A stretch of 8,316 nucleotides of DNA from the NCBI GenBank assembly GCA_015904075.1, contig JABMDH010000043.1:1-8316 (forward strand). Direction: 5' to 3'. Source of the DNA: Nitrospira sp. Its GTDB lineage: Bacteria > Nitrospirota > Nitrospiria > Nitrospirales > Nitrospiraceae. The position numbers and the translations under genes were made by a program. Positions 1 through 5,775 of the stretch are shown here, one piece after another. Numbering within the stretch: position 1 is the stretch's first letter; every line of letters begins with the position of its first letter. The notes beneath the pieces were generated by a model. The model worked only from the letters and a program-made list of their open reading frames with translations. It did not search any database and was not told the DNA's origin.

Positions 1-164
1 ACCGCCAACACCTCTCTGCAGTCGGCTACGCGGACACGCAACCGCATGCCTCAAATGACACGGAAGAGGGGCGGTCGTCCAACCGACGGATTGAGATCGT
101 CCTCTATCCGAAGGATCTCAACGAAATCGCCGGCCAGACAAAGACCAGTTCGACCACACCGTAG
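1..164 (+). CDS. OmpA/MotB-family protein, C-terminal end (5' partial)
   Basis: This is the last 53 codons of a gene that starts outside the window. It reads in the frame whose codons begin at base 3 and ends at a TAG at 162-164. The visible protein contains LSAVGYADTQPHASNDT, then EEGRSSNRRIEIVLYPKDL. This is the end of an OmpA-like peptidoglycan-binding domain: the (V)GYADTQP strand and loop, followed by the NRRIEI signature whose arginines help hold meso-diaminopimelate. Such proteins anchor the outer membrane or a flagellar-type stator to the cell wall. The VLYPKDL ending resembles MotB-like or coiled-coil OmpA proteins, but the N-terminal part that would separate these is not in the window. 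After the domain there is only a short polar tail (about 15 residues rich in T and S). The family assignment is fairly sure; the precise role is not known. Confidence 0.8.
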   Translation, partial: RQHLSAVGYADTQPHASNDTEEGRSSNRRIEIVLYPKDLNEIAGQTKTSSTTP

Positions 165-180
165 CAAGAACAGCAACCCA

Positions 181-214
181 CCGGAGGCGCGGGCAGTACA
201 GCTTGTGCCTCCGG
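181..214. terminator. Hairpin after the OmpA-type gene, possible terminator
   Basis: Bases 181-188 (CCGGAGGC) and 207-214 (GCCTCCGG) are perfect inverted repeats, and a G-T and a C-G pair extend the stem inward to 10 bp around a loop of about 14 bases. It begins 17 bases after the stop codon of the upstream gene, where a terminator is expected. No run of T follows, so a standard intrinsic terminator is not shown. It could instead be a transcript-end stabilising stem or a repetitive extragenic element. Confidence 0.4.
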
Positions 215-521
215 CCGAGCCTCGCTCACGCACACATCCTCCACGCTCTAACTACTATCGTTGAACAACCGCCCGGCTTCGATCGCCAATTCGTTCACAC
301 GCCTCGCTGCTGAAACCCAGCTTCGCACGCATGCCAGCTGAGCCGGACTTCGTACCGGACACACCTGGACGTCCACCTTGTTGTAGTGACGCATCAGCCA
401 TGCACCGACTATATTCGGCATCCAGCACTTCCCCCCCGTCACGAGGTTCTGTATGATGCACCATTCCTTCGCGCAGTCAGATGGTTAAGTGCGCCTGCCC
501 GGTGTATGCGGCATTGCCCAC

Positions 522-528
522 AGGAGAG
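522..528 (+). promoter_or_regulatory. Ribosome binding site that sets the DUF2959 start
   Basis: AGGAGAG lies 6 bases before the ATG at 535. The earlier in-frame ATG at 481 has no comparable site, and it would place 18 extra residues before a normal lipoprotein signal peptide. The start at 535 is therefore preferred. Confidence 0.7.
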
Positions 529-534
529 ATCTCT

Positions 535-1191
535 ATGCCACGTCTTGCACAATCACTTGCACTCTTCATGATTGTCCTCACCCTAGCCGGCTGCGACACC
601 GCCTATATGGCTGCCATGGAAAAGATTGGCTATGCCAAGCGTGACATTCTTGGCGACCGGGTCAAATCTGCGCGCGATGCCCAGGAAGATGCGAAGAAAG
701 AAATTCAAAGCACGCTGGAGCAATTCGGTAAAGTCGTCGCCTACGAAGGCGGCGAACTCGAATCCACCTACAAGAAGCTGAACGGCGAACTCGAAACGAG
801 CGAAGACAGTGCCAAAACGGTCCGGAAACGGATCGCCGATGTCGAAAGCGTAGCCGATGCGCTCTTCTCGGAATGGGAACGAGAACTCGGCCAATACTCC
901 AGCGCCGACCTGCGGCGGAAGAGCCAGGCGAAGCTCACCCAAACCAAGAACCGCTACAAAGAGATGCTGGGGGCGATGAAACGGGCTGAACAGCGGATTG
1001 AACCGGTCCTCAAACCGCTCCGTGATCAAGTCCTCTATTTGAGGCACAATTTGAATGCACGGGCGCTATCCGCCATCAAGGGTGAACTCGTCAAAGTAGA
1101 CGCGCAGGTTGATCAGTTGGTCAAAGATATGAACCGTTCTATCGCCGAAGCCGACAAGTTCATTCAGTCGATGGAGAAAGAGTCGGACTGA
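535..1191 (+). CDS. DUF2959-family lipoprotein, coiled-coil
   Basis: The product is a 218-residue protein with a bacterial lipoprotein signal. A short basic start (MPRLAQ) leads into a hydrophobic stretch and the lipobox LAGC, so cleavage is predicted before Cys20 and the mature protein would be lipid-anchored. The residue after the cysteine is Asp, which in some bacteria favours retention in the inner membrane. The rest is highly charged and almost entirely helical in appearance: KIGYAKRDILGDRV near residues 28-41, then long heptad-like stretches to the C terminus. This matches the DUF2959 family, whose members have no established function. The start at 535 is chosen by its Shine-Dalgarno site and by the signal peptide. 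The metallopeptidase gene begins 25 bp downstream, so the two are probably co-transcribed. An envelope role is inferred from the anchor only. Confidence 0.8.
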   Translation: MPRLAQSLALFMIVLTLAGCDTAYMAAMEKIGYAKRDILGDRVKSARDAQEDAKKEIQSTLEQFGKVVAYEGGELESTYKKLNGELETSEDSAKTVRKRIADVESVADALFSEWERELGQYSSADLRRKSQAKLTQTKNRYKEMLGAMKRAEQRIEPVLKPLRDQVLYLRHNLNARALSAIKGELVKVDAQVDQLVKDMNRSIAEADKFIQSMEKESD

Positions 1192-1203
1192 TTGTCCTGC
1201 TTG

Positions 1204-1210
1204 AAGGAGA
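1204..1210 (+). promoter_or_regulatory. Ribosome binding site of the metallopeptidase gene
   Basis: AAGGAGA lies 6 bases before the ATG at 1217, inside the 25 bp gap after the DUF2959 stop. It is a strong match to the 16S rRNA anti-Shine-Dalgarno sequence and fixes the start. Confidence 0.7.
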
Positions 1211-1216
1211 GCGCCG

Positions 1217-2080
1217 ATGCGTATCGAGGGCCAACGCGAAAGCGGCAACGTCGAAGATCGACGCGGTATGGGCCCTGGCCGGATTGGAGGCAGAGGCCGC
1301 CTCGGCATCGGGACCATTGTCCTGGCACTCGCCGTCAGCTACTTCACCGGGGCCGATCCCATGACCGTCCTGAATCTGCTCACCGGCGTCCAAAGCATGA
1401 CCGAGGTATCGGCTCCGTCTGAACCGGGACCGGTCGGCCCTCCACGCGACCAACTTGGCAAGTTTGCCTCCATCGTCCTCGCCGATACAGAAACCACCTG
1501 GCGCACTCTTCTTGGCCCTCGGTATGAAGACCCGCGCATGGTGCTCTTCACCGGTGCCGTCCAATCTGCCTGCGGCACGGCATCATCCGCCGTAGGGCCC
1601 TTCTATTGCCCGAGCGACCATCGGCTGTATGTAGATCTGACCTTCTTCAACGAAATGGACCATCGCCTCGGCGCATCGGGCGATTTCGCCCAGGCCTATG
1701 TCATCGCCCACGAGGTCGGCCACCATGTGCAAACGCTCCTCGGCGTCGCCCAAAAGGTGCATCGCCTCAAACGGCAGGTATCCGAGACGGAAGCCAATGC
1801 ACTATCGGTCCGAATGGAACTGCAAGCCGATTGTTATGCCGGCGTCTGGGGCTACCATGCCAAGCGTGAGCGAAATGTGATTGAACCGGGCGATTTCGAA
1901 GAGGGGCTGCGCGCAGCAGCGGCCATCGGGGACGACCGCTTGCAGAAGATGTCACGTGGCCAGGTCCAGCCTGAAAGCTGGACCCACGGCTCGTCTGAAC
2001 AGCGAATGACCTGGCTCAAGCGCGGCCTCGAATCCGGAGACCCATCCACCTGTAACACGTTCGAAGCAGGCCGGTTATGA
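1217..2080 (+). CDS. ypfJ: YpfJ-family neutral zinc metallopeptidase, intact copy
   Basis: The product has 287 residues, the usual length of the YpfJ (KPN_02809, neutral zinc metallopeptidase) family. The N terminus is glycine- and arginine-rich (about 1-30), followed by one membrane-spanning helix (about 30-45). The catalytic domain would then lie on the far side of the inner membrane. The zinc site is HEVGH at residues 165-169: two histidine ligands and the catalytic Glu166. ELQADC at 201-206 is the conserved downstream motif and probably supplies the third ligand. Cys119 and Cys131 flank the SACG...FYCP segment, and the C terminus has the family's HGSSEQR and CNTF elements. The substrate is unknown. 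The FUN14-type ORF starts within the stop codon (ATGA), so translation is coupled. The last 46 codons are duplicated at 3822-3959. Confidence 0.9.
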   Translation: MRIEGQRESGNVEDRRGMGPGRIGGRGRLGIGTIVLALAVSYFTGADPMTVLNLLTGVQSMTEVSAPSEPGPVGPPRDQLGKFASIVLADTETTWRTLLGPRYEDPRMVLFTGAVQSACGTASSAVGPFYCPSDHRLYVDLTFFNEMDHRLGASGDFAQAYVIAHEVGHHVQTLLGVAQKVHRLKRQVSETEANALSVRMELQADCYAGVWGYHAKRERNVIEPGDFEEGLRAAAAIGDDRLQKMSRGQVQPESWTHGSSEQRMTWLKRGLESGDPSTCNTFEAGRL

Positions 2081-2265
2081 ACGACGCAGCACGCGAACCT
2101 CAGGGTAGCCTCTTCAACAAGGCACTTGCCGGGATCCTGGCCGATCCTCCCTGGGCCGCCAAATCTTTCCTCGCCGCCGGCGCAACGACCGTTGCAGGAC
2201 TCGGCGCCTGGCTCAATGACATGCCGCTCGTCGGTTCATCCAACACAAGCATCAGCGGGTCATGA
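2077..2265 (+). pseudogene. FUN14-family gene, 3'-truncated copy
   Basis: This open frame starts at the ATGA overlap with the metallopeptidase stop. Residues 1-49 align with the intact protein at 3956-4402; the stretch from [10 protein letters not shown] to the AWLND segment is identical, while the first ten residues differ at most positions. After Met49 the 588 bp deletion joins the frame to the antisense strand of the ABC ATPase gene. This adds 13 unrelated residues and a stop, giving 62 residues instead of 148. The central GG..GF and hydrophobic segments of the FUN14 domain are missing, so the product is very unlikely to work. Its 3' end overlaps the truncated RNase HI-ABC frame on the other strand. 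Confidence 0.8.
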
Positions 2266-3275
2266 ACGAGCGCCCGCCCCAGCAAAAACCTCCGTTGCTC
2301 GCCGGTTGAGAGATGGCCAAAACGTCGGCCGGCCAGCGATTCGATCCTCAGCTCCTGCATCACCTCATGTGCCCGTGCAACCTGCGCCTCAGTAAACTCC
2401 TGATAGCCATACGTGTCGTTGCTTGCGTAATACCCCGACAGAATGACGTTCAATCCCTCGGCACAGATGAGATAGTCCCGCTGAAGATCGTGTGACACAA
2501 TGCCGATCCGCTTTCGTACGTCCCAGACATTCCCGCCTTCCTCACCGAAGAGACTGATCCTGGTCTCATCCAGGGGTAACGGATGGACACCGCCGGCTAA
2601 GAGTTTGAGCAGGGTCGATTTACCGGCTCCGTTCGGGCCGACAATCGCCGCATGTTCCCCCTCGTGCAGCGCAAAAGAGAAATCCGAGAACACGCAGATG
2701 TCCCCCCGATAGACCGTCGCATGCTGGATATCAAGGATAGAACGAGAGCGAGCTGTCGTGTTCCTCTCTTTGACAGGAGGGGCGGCCGGCGCAGGAGCAA
2801 CAGGACCACCGACTTTCTTGCCGGCGCTGCGCGATTGTTCGAGACCGGCACGAGCCAACACATCCACACGTTCATTCTCCGGATGCCCGCTATGCCCCCT
2901 GACCCAATGCCATTCAAGCTTGTGCCCCGAAGCCAGTGTATCGAGGCGACGCCAGAGGTCCTCATTCTTCACCGGTTCTTTCCCGGCAGTTTTCCAGCCT
3001 CGCTGTTTCCAACTGTGAATCCATTCGCTGATGCCTTTTTGCACATACTGCGAATCGGTATAGACCCGTGCCGCCACCGGCTCCGTAAACGACTGCAACG
3101 CCTCAATGACCGCGAGCAATTCCATGCGGTTGTTTGTCGTCGCCGGCTCTCCACCACAAAGTTCCGTCTCAGCCGTGCCATTTCGCAGTAGCACACCCCA
3201 ACCGCCTGGCCCAGGATTTCCGCTGCAAGCACCGTCTGTGTAGATGTCGATCATGCGGCCTTTCGTCTGATTCAT
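2100..3275 (-). CDS. rnhA: RNase HI-ABC ATPase fusion, 3'-truncated copy
   Basis: This 391-residue frame begins like the intact fusion gene at 4432-5745. The RNase HI domain (about 1-157) is complete and keeps Asp14, Glu52, Asp74, His128 and Asp138, which match Asp10, Glu48, Asp70, His124 and Asp134 of the E. coli enzyme. A proline/alanine linker, one residue shorter than in the intact copy, leads to the ABC domain. This keeps the Walker A loop (GPNGAGKS), the signature LSTGEQ and Walker B LMLVLDEP. At residue 351, straight after DEPTSG, the 588 bp deletion replaces the rest with 40 residues read from the antisense strand of the FUN14 copy. The D-loop and the switch histidine are lost, so ATP hydrolysis is improbable; RNase H activity could remain. 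Upstream sits only the aroC fragment, so transcription would depend on read-through or a promoter I cannot see. Confidence 0.75.
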   Translation of the reverse strand: MNQTKGRMIDIYTDGACSGNPGPGGWGVLLRNGTAETELCGGEPATTNNRMELLAVIEALQSFTEPVAARVYTDSQYVQKGISEWIHSWKQRGWKTAGKEPVKNEDLWRRLDTLASGHKLEWHWVRGHSGHPENERVDVLARAGLEQSRSAGKKVGGPVAPAPAAPPVKERNTTARSRSILDIQHATVYRGDICVFSDFSFALHEGEHAAIVGPNGAGKSTLLKLLAGGVHPLPLDETRISLFGEEGGNVWDVRKRIGIVSHDLQRDYLICAEGLNVILSGYYASNDTYGYQEFTEAQVARAHEVMQELRIESLAGRRFGHLSTGEQRRFLLGRALVHDPLMLVLDEPTSGMSLSQAPSPATVVAPAARKDLAAQGGSARIPASALLKRLP

Positions 3276-3305
3276 TGAAGCAGAAGATCGACCCGTGAGC
3301 CCGAG

Positions 3306-3821
3306 TTAGGCTTCGGCTGGATCAGGATTGAGCTTCGAGGCAGGTTTCTTCGCGCTAGATGCAACCGCCCGTTTGACCGAGCCGGCGATCTTCGGTGTCT
3401 TTGTCGCCACATCGGAATTTTGGGCCCGATGCAGCAACGCGTGGTCCATGAGAACCAGCGCCAACATGGCTTCGGCGATCGGCGTCGCGCGAATGCCGAC
3501 GCAGGGATCGTGGCGGCCGTTTGTTTCAACCGTGACCGGATTGCCCTGTTTGTCGATCGACTTGCGCGGGATGCGGATGCTGGATGTCGGCTTGATGCCG
3601 ATCGTCACGACAATGTCCTGGCCTGTCGAGATGCCCCCGAGAATCCCGCCGGCATGGTTGGTGAGAAAGCCATCTGGAGTCAGTTCATCGCCATGTTCTG
3701 ACCCTCGCTGGGCAACCGATGCGAATCCTGACCCGATCTCGACCGCCTTCACCGCATTGATGCTCAACATCGCCGCGGCCAAATCTGAATCCAGCTTGGC
3801 ATAGACCGGTGCGCCCCAGCC
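3306..3821 (-). pseudogene. aroC: aroC (chorismate synthase) 5'-truncated fragment
   Basis: The fragment encodes residues 217-387 of chorismate synthase, from [17 protein letters not shown] to the stop. It lacks the N-terminal 216 residues, including the first signature (GESHG) and the FMN-binding GRSSARET segment, so it cannot be an active synthase. The frame is open throughout. Upstream of the break the sequence changes abruptly to the antisense of a metallopeptidase fragment. An internal ATG at 3782 could in principle start a 158-residue product, but no good ribosome site precedes it. Against the intact gene I counted 51 base differences in 513 bp, 42 at third codon positions, with no indel. 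Most amino-acid changes lie in the last 35 residues. The gap to the downstream rnhA copy (30 bp) is almost identical in both repeats. Confidence 0.85.
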
Positions 3822-3959
3822 CAGAAGATGTCACGTGGACAGATCCAGCCCGAAAGCTGGACCCACGGCTCGTCCGAACAGCGAAGGACCTGGCTCAAGC
3901 GCGGCCTCGAATCCGGCGATCCCTCTGTCTGTAACACATTCGACGCCACCCGGTTATGA
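3822..3959 (+). pseudogene. YpfJ-family metallopeptidase, 5'-truncated fragment
   Basis: These bases encode the last 45 residues of the metallopeptidase ([20 protein letters not shown] and on) and its stop. The zinc site and the membrane helix are absent. Compared with the intact gene, the peptide differs at six or seven positions (for example MTW to RTW, and the FEAGRL end to FDATRL) and has no indel. The junction with the aroC fragment is at 3821/3822, with no obvious shared bases. An ATG at 3828 opens a 43-residue frame that ends in the ATGA overlap with the intact FUN14 gene. It may act by chance as a short leader that restores translational coupling; its ribosome site is poor. Confidence 0.8.
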
Positions 3960-4402
3960 GCGACATCTCAAGCGAATCTCACGGCGGCCTCTTCTCCAAG
4001 GCATTGGCTGCGATCCTGGCCGATCCTCCCTGGGCCGCCAAGTCCTTCCTCGCCGCCGGCGCAACGACCGTTGCCGGACTCGGCGCCTGGCTCAACGATA
4101 TGATGTCGCCGGCCATGGCCAGAGGCGGAGCCAGTTTCATCGGGGGATTCCTGCTCGGCTGGGCCCTCAGAAAAACCCTGATGATCGCGCTGGTCATTAC
4201 CGCCTCATTGGCCGCACTTGTCGCGATCCTGAACACCACCGGATGGATTCATCTGGATTGGACCTTGATCGAAGCAGATCTGTCCCGCACCTTCGATTGG
4301 GTTCGAGGCAATGCCGAAGGTTTCAAAACAGTGCTGACCGGCTATCTGCCCTCAGCCGGCGCCGGAGCCGGCGGGATGCTGTTCGGATTTCGGAAGAAGT
4401 AA
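3956..4402 (+). CDS. FUN14-family membrane protein, intact copy
   Basis: The product has 148 residues and looks like a bacterial FUN14-domain protein. After a polar N terminus (1-11) and the segment [10 protein letters not shown] come a glycine/alanine-rich hydrophobic stretch (31-46), the family's GGASFIGGFLLGWALRK block (57-73), and a strongly hydrophobic helix (74-93). The protein ends in a glycine-rich hydrophobic segment with a basic end (GAGAGGMLFGFRKK, 135-148). The middle (about 95-130) is more polar. It should lie in the cytoplasmic membrane. Mitochondrial FUNDC1 shares the domain; the function of bacterial members is unknown. There is no Shine-Dalgarno site before the ATG, so translation probably relied on coupling through the ATGA overlap with the metallopeptidase gene, of which only a fragment precedes it here. 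This is the only complete FUN14 gene in the window. It converges on the RNase HI-ABC gene with a 29 bp gap. Confidence 0.75.
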   Translation: MSDISSESHGGLFSKALAAILADPPWAAKSFLAAGATTVAGLGAWLNDMMSPAMARGGASFIGGFLLGWALRKTLMIALVITASLAALVAILNTTGWIHLDWTLIEADLSRTFDWVRGNAEGFKTVLTGYLPSAGAGAGGMLFGFRKK

Positions 4403-4431
4403 GGGACCGAAGACTTCTACTCAATGAGCCG

Positions 4432-5745
4432 TCACCCCGGCAAGGCTTGATACCAGCCGTTGGCTTGCGCCAATGAAACAGAGCAGTCGAACAGGCTGCT
4501 GATTCGTTGATTGGTCAGCAGAGCGGGCTTACGTCCGTCGGCAACGATCTTGCCGCCCTTCAACAAGACCACCCGCTCGATTTCAGGGGGAATTTCATGC
4601 AGATGATGCGTGACCAGTAGGACCGTTTTTCCTTTTCCGATCTGCGCACGTAACAGATCGAGGTACTGGAAGCAGGCTTTCACGTCGAGTCCACTCGTCG
4701 GTTCATCCAACACAAGCATCAACGGGTCATGGACAAGCGCCCGTCCCAGCAAAAACCGCCGTTGCTCGCCGGTCGAGAGATGGCCGAAGCGGCGACCGGC
4801 TAACGACTCAATCCCCAACTCCTGCATCACCTCACATGCACGTGCAACCTGCGCCTCGCTGAACTCCTGATAGGCATACGTGTCGTTGCTCGCATAGTAC
4901 CCGGACAAAATGACGTTCAATCCCTCGGCACAAATCAGATAGTCCCGCTGAAGATCGTGAGACACAATGCCGATCCGTTTGCGCACATCCCAGACATTCC
5001 CGCCGTCCTCACCAAAGAGGCTGATCCTGGTCTCATCCAGGGGGAGCGGATGGACACCGCCCGCCAAGAGTTTGAGCAGGGTCGATTTACCCGCACCGTT
5101 TGGACCGACAATCGCCGCATGTTCCCCCTCATGCAGCGAAAAAGAGAAATCTGAGAATACACAGGTATCACCCCGATAGACCGTCGCATGTTGGATATCG
5201 AGGATGGCGCAAGAAGGGACTGTCGCGCTCCTCCCTGTAACAGGCGGGATGAGCGGCGCAGGAGCGGCAACCGGGCCGCCGACTTTCTTGCCGGCGCTGC
5301 GCGATTGTTCAAGACCGGCACGAGCCAAGGCATCTACACGTTCGTTCTCAGGATGCCCGCTATGCCCTTTGACCCAGTGCCATTCAAGCTGGTGACCCGA
5401 AGCCAGTGTGTCAAGACGTCGCCACAGATCCTCGTTTTTCACCGGTTCTTTTCCGGCAGTTTTCCAGCCTCGTTGCTTCCAGCTGTGGATCCACTCACTA
5501 ATCCCCTTTTGGACATACTGCGAATCAGTATAGACCCGTGCCGTCACCGGCTCTGTCAGCGACTGCAACGCCTCGATGACCGCGAGCAACTCCATCCGGT
5601 TGTTCGTCGTAGCCGGCTCTCCGCCACAAAGTTCCGTCTCAATACTGCCCGCGCGCACCAAGGCTCCCCAGCCGCCAGGACCAGGATTCCCGCTGCAGGC
5701 ACCATCGGTATAGATATCGATCATGTGGCCTTTCGTTTGATTCAT
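4432..5745 (-). CDS. rnhA: Ribonuclease HI fused to an ABC ATPase domain
   Basis: The product has 437 residues. Residues 1-157 form a complete RNase HI, which cuts the RNA strand of RNA-DNA hybrids: [17 protein letters not shown] near the start, catalytic Asp14, Glu52, Asp74 and Asp138, and His128 in [13 protein letters not shown] Pro/Ala/Val-rich linker (about 150-178) follows. Residues 181-437 are an ABC ATPase: Walker [10 protein letters not shown] (214-222), signature LSTGEQ (323-328), Walker B LMLVLDEP (342-349), D-loop SGLD (351-354) and switch His380. The Q-loop position reads VSHD, without the usual glutamine. The ABC half resembles stand-alone YlmA/ModF-type ATPases ([25 protein letters not shown]). 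No permease or binding-protein gene lies nearby. It starts 30 bp after the aroC stop, probably in the aspS-aroC transcript. A later ATG at 5724, preceded by AAAGG, is an alternative start at the residue just before the conserved first strand. Confidence 0.92.
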   Translation of the reverse strand: MNQTKGHMIDIYTDGACSGNPGPGGWGALVRAGSIETELCGGEPATTNNRMELLAVIEALQSLTEPVTARVYTDSQYVQKGISEWIHSWKQRGWKTAGKEPVKNEDLWRRLDTLASGHQLEWHWVKGHSGHPENERVDALARAGLEQSRSAGKKVGGPVAAPAPLIPPVTGRSATVPSCAILDIQHATVYRGDTCVFSDFSFSLHEGEHAAIVGPNGAGKSTLLKLLAGGVHPLPLDETRISLFGEDGGNVWDVRKRIGIVSHDLQRDYLICAEGLNVILSGYYASNDTYAYQEFSEAQVARACEVMQELGIESLAGRRFGHLSTGEQRRFLLGRALVHDPLMLVLDEPTSGLDVKACFQYLDLLRAQIGKGKTVLLVTHHLHEIPPEIERVVLLKGGKIVADGRKPALLTNQRISSLFDCSVSLAQANGWYQALPG

Positions 5746-5775
5746 TGAAGCAGAAGATCGACCCGTGAGCCCAGG

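Larger units (their letters stand above)
165..534. other. Intergenic region with no recognised gene
   Basis: About 370 bp separate the OmpA-type gene from the DUF2959 gene. Apart from the hairpin at 181-214 I see no gene. Short open frames on both strands give cysteine- and arginine-rich peptides that match no family I know. The promoter of the downstream + strand cluster should lie here. The best candidate is weak: TATATT at 410-415, with GTGACG 18 bases upstream at 386-391. It is a guess from base composition only. A run of seven C occurs at about 431-437. Confidence 0.4.
1943..3821. repeat. Direct repeat A (1879 bp), left copy
   Basis: Repeat A begins inside the metallopeptidase gene (CAGAAGATGTCACG) and ends inside aroC. 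It matches 3822-6291 in the same orientation and order: metallopeptidase 3' end, FUN14-type gene, RNase HI-ABC gene on the opposite strand, aroC 3' end. Positions up to 2223 correspond to copy B at +1879; from 2224 they correspond at +2467, and from the rnhA linker onward at +2470. Relative to B it lacks 588 bp at 2223/2224 and one codon in the fusion linker. The two copies touch with no spacer. Confidence 0.93.

Noticed and set aside
248..464. Two short - strand frames of 64 and 69 codons in the first gap
   Set aside because: They overlap each other in different frames, have no clear ribosome site and resemble no family I know. A decayed gene cannot be excluded.
481..534. Upstream ATG at 481 as the start of the DUF2959 gene
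   Set aside because: It would put 18 residues before a normal lipoprotein signal, and it lacks the AGGAGAG site that precedes the ATG at 535.
583..1047. Open frame of 154 codons on the - strand
   Set aside because: It is the antisense shadow of the DUF2959 gene, whose lipobox, ribosome site and helical composition mark the + strand as coding.
2652..3191. Open frame of 179 codons on the + strand, and its counterpart at 5188-5748
   Set aside because: Both lie antisense to the RNase HI-ABC gene. Their presence in both repeats follows from the duplication, and the catalytic motifs are on the - strand.
3328..3804. Open frame of 158 codons on the + strand over the aroC fragment
   Set aside because: It is antisense to clear chorismate synthase sequence; GC-rich codon use leaves the antisense frame open.
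3822..3822. Insertion sequence or integrase as the cause of the duplication
   Set aside because: No transposase frame, terminal inverted repeat or target-site duplication is present at 1943, 3821/3822 or 6291, and the seam shows no evident shared bases.
4395..4418. AGAAGT / ACTTCT inverted repeat between the convergent FUN14 and RNase HI-ABC genes, as a terminator
   Set aside because: The stem is only 6 A/T-rich base pairs around a 12-base loop, with no T run on either strand.
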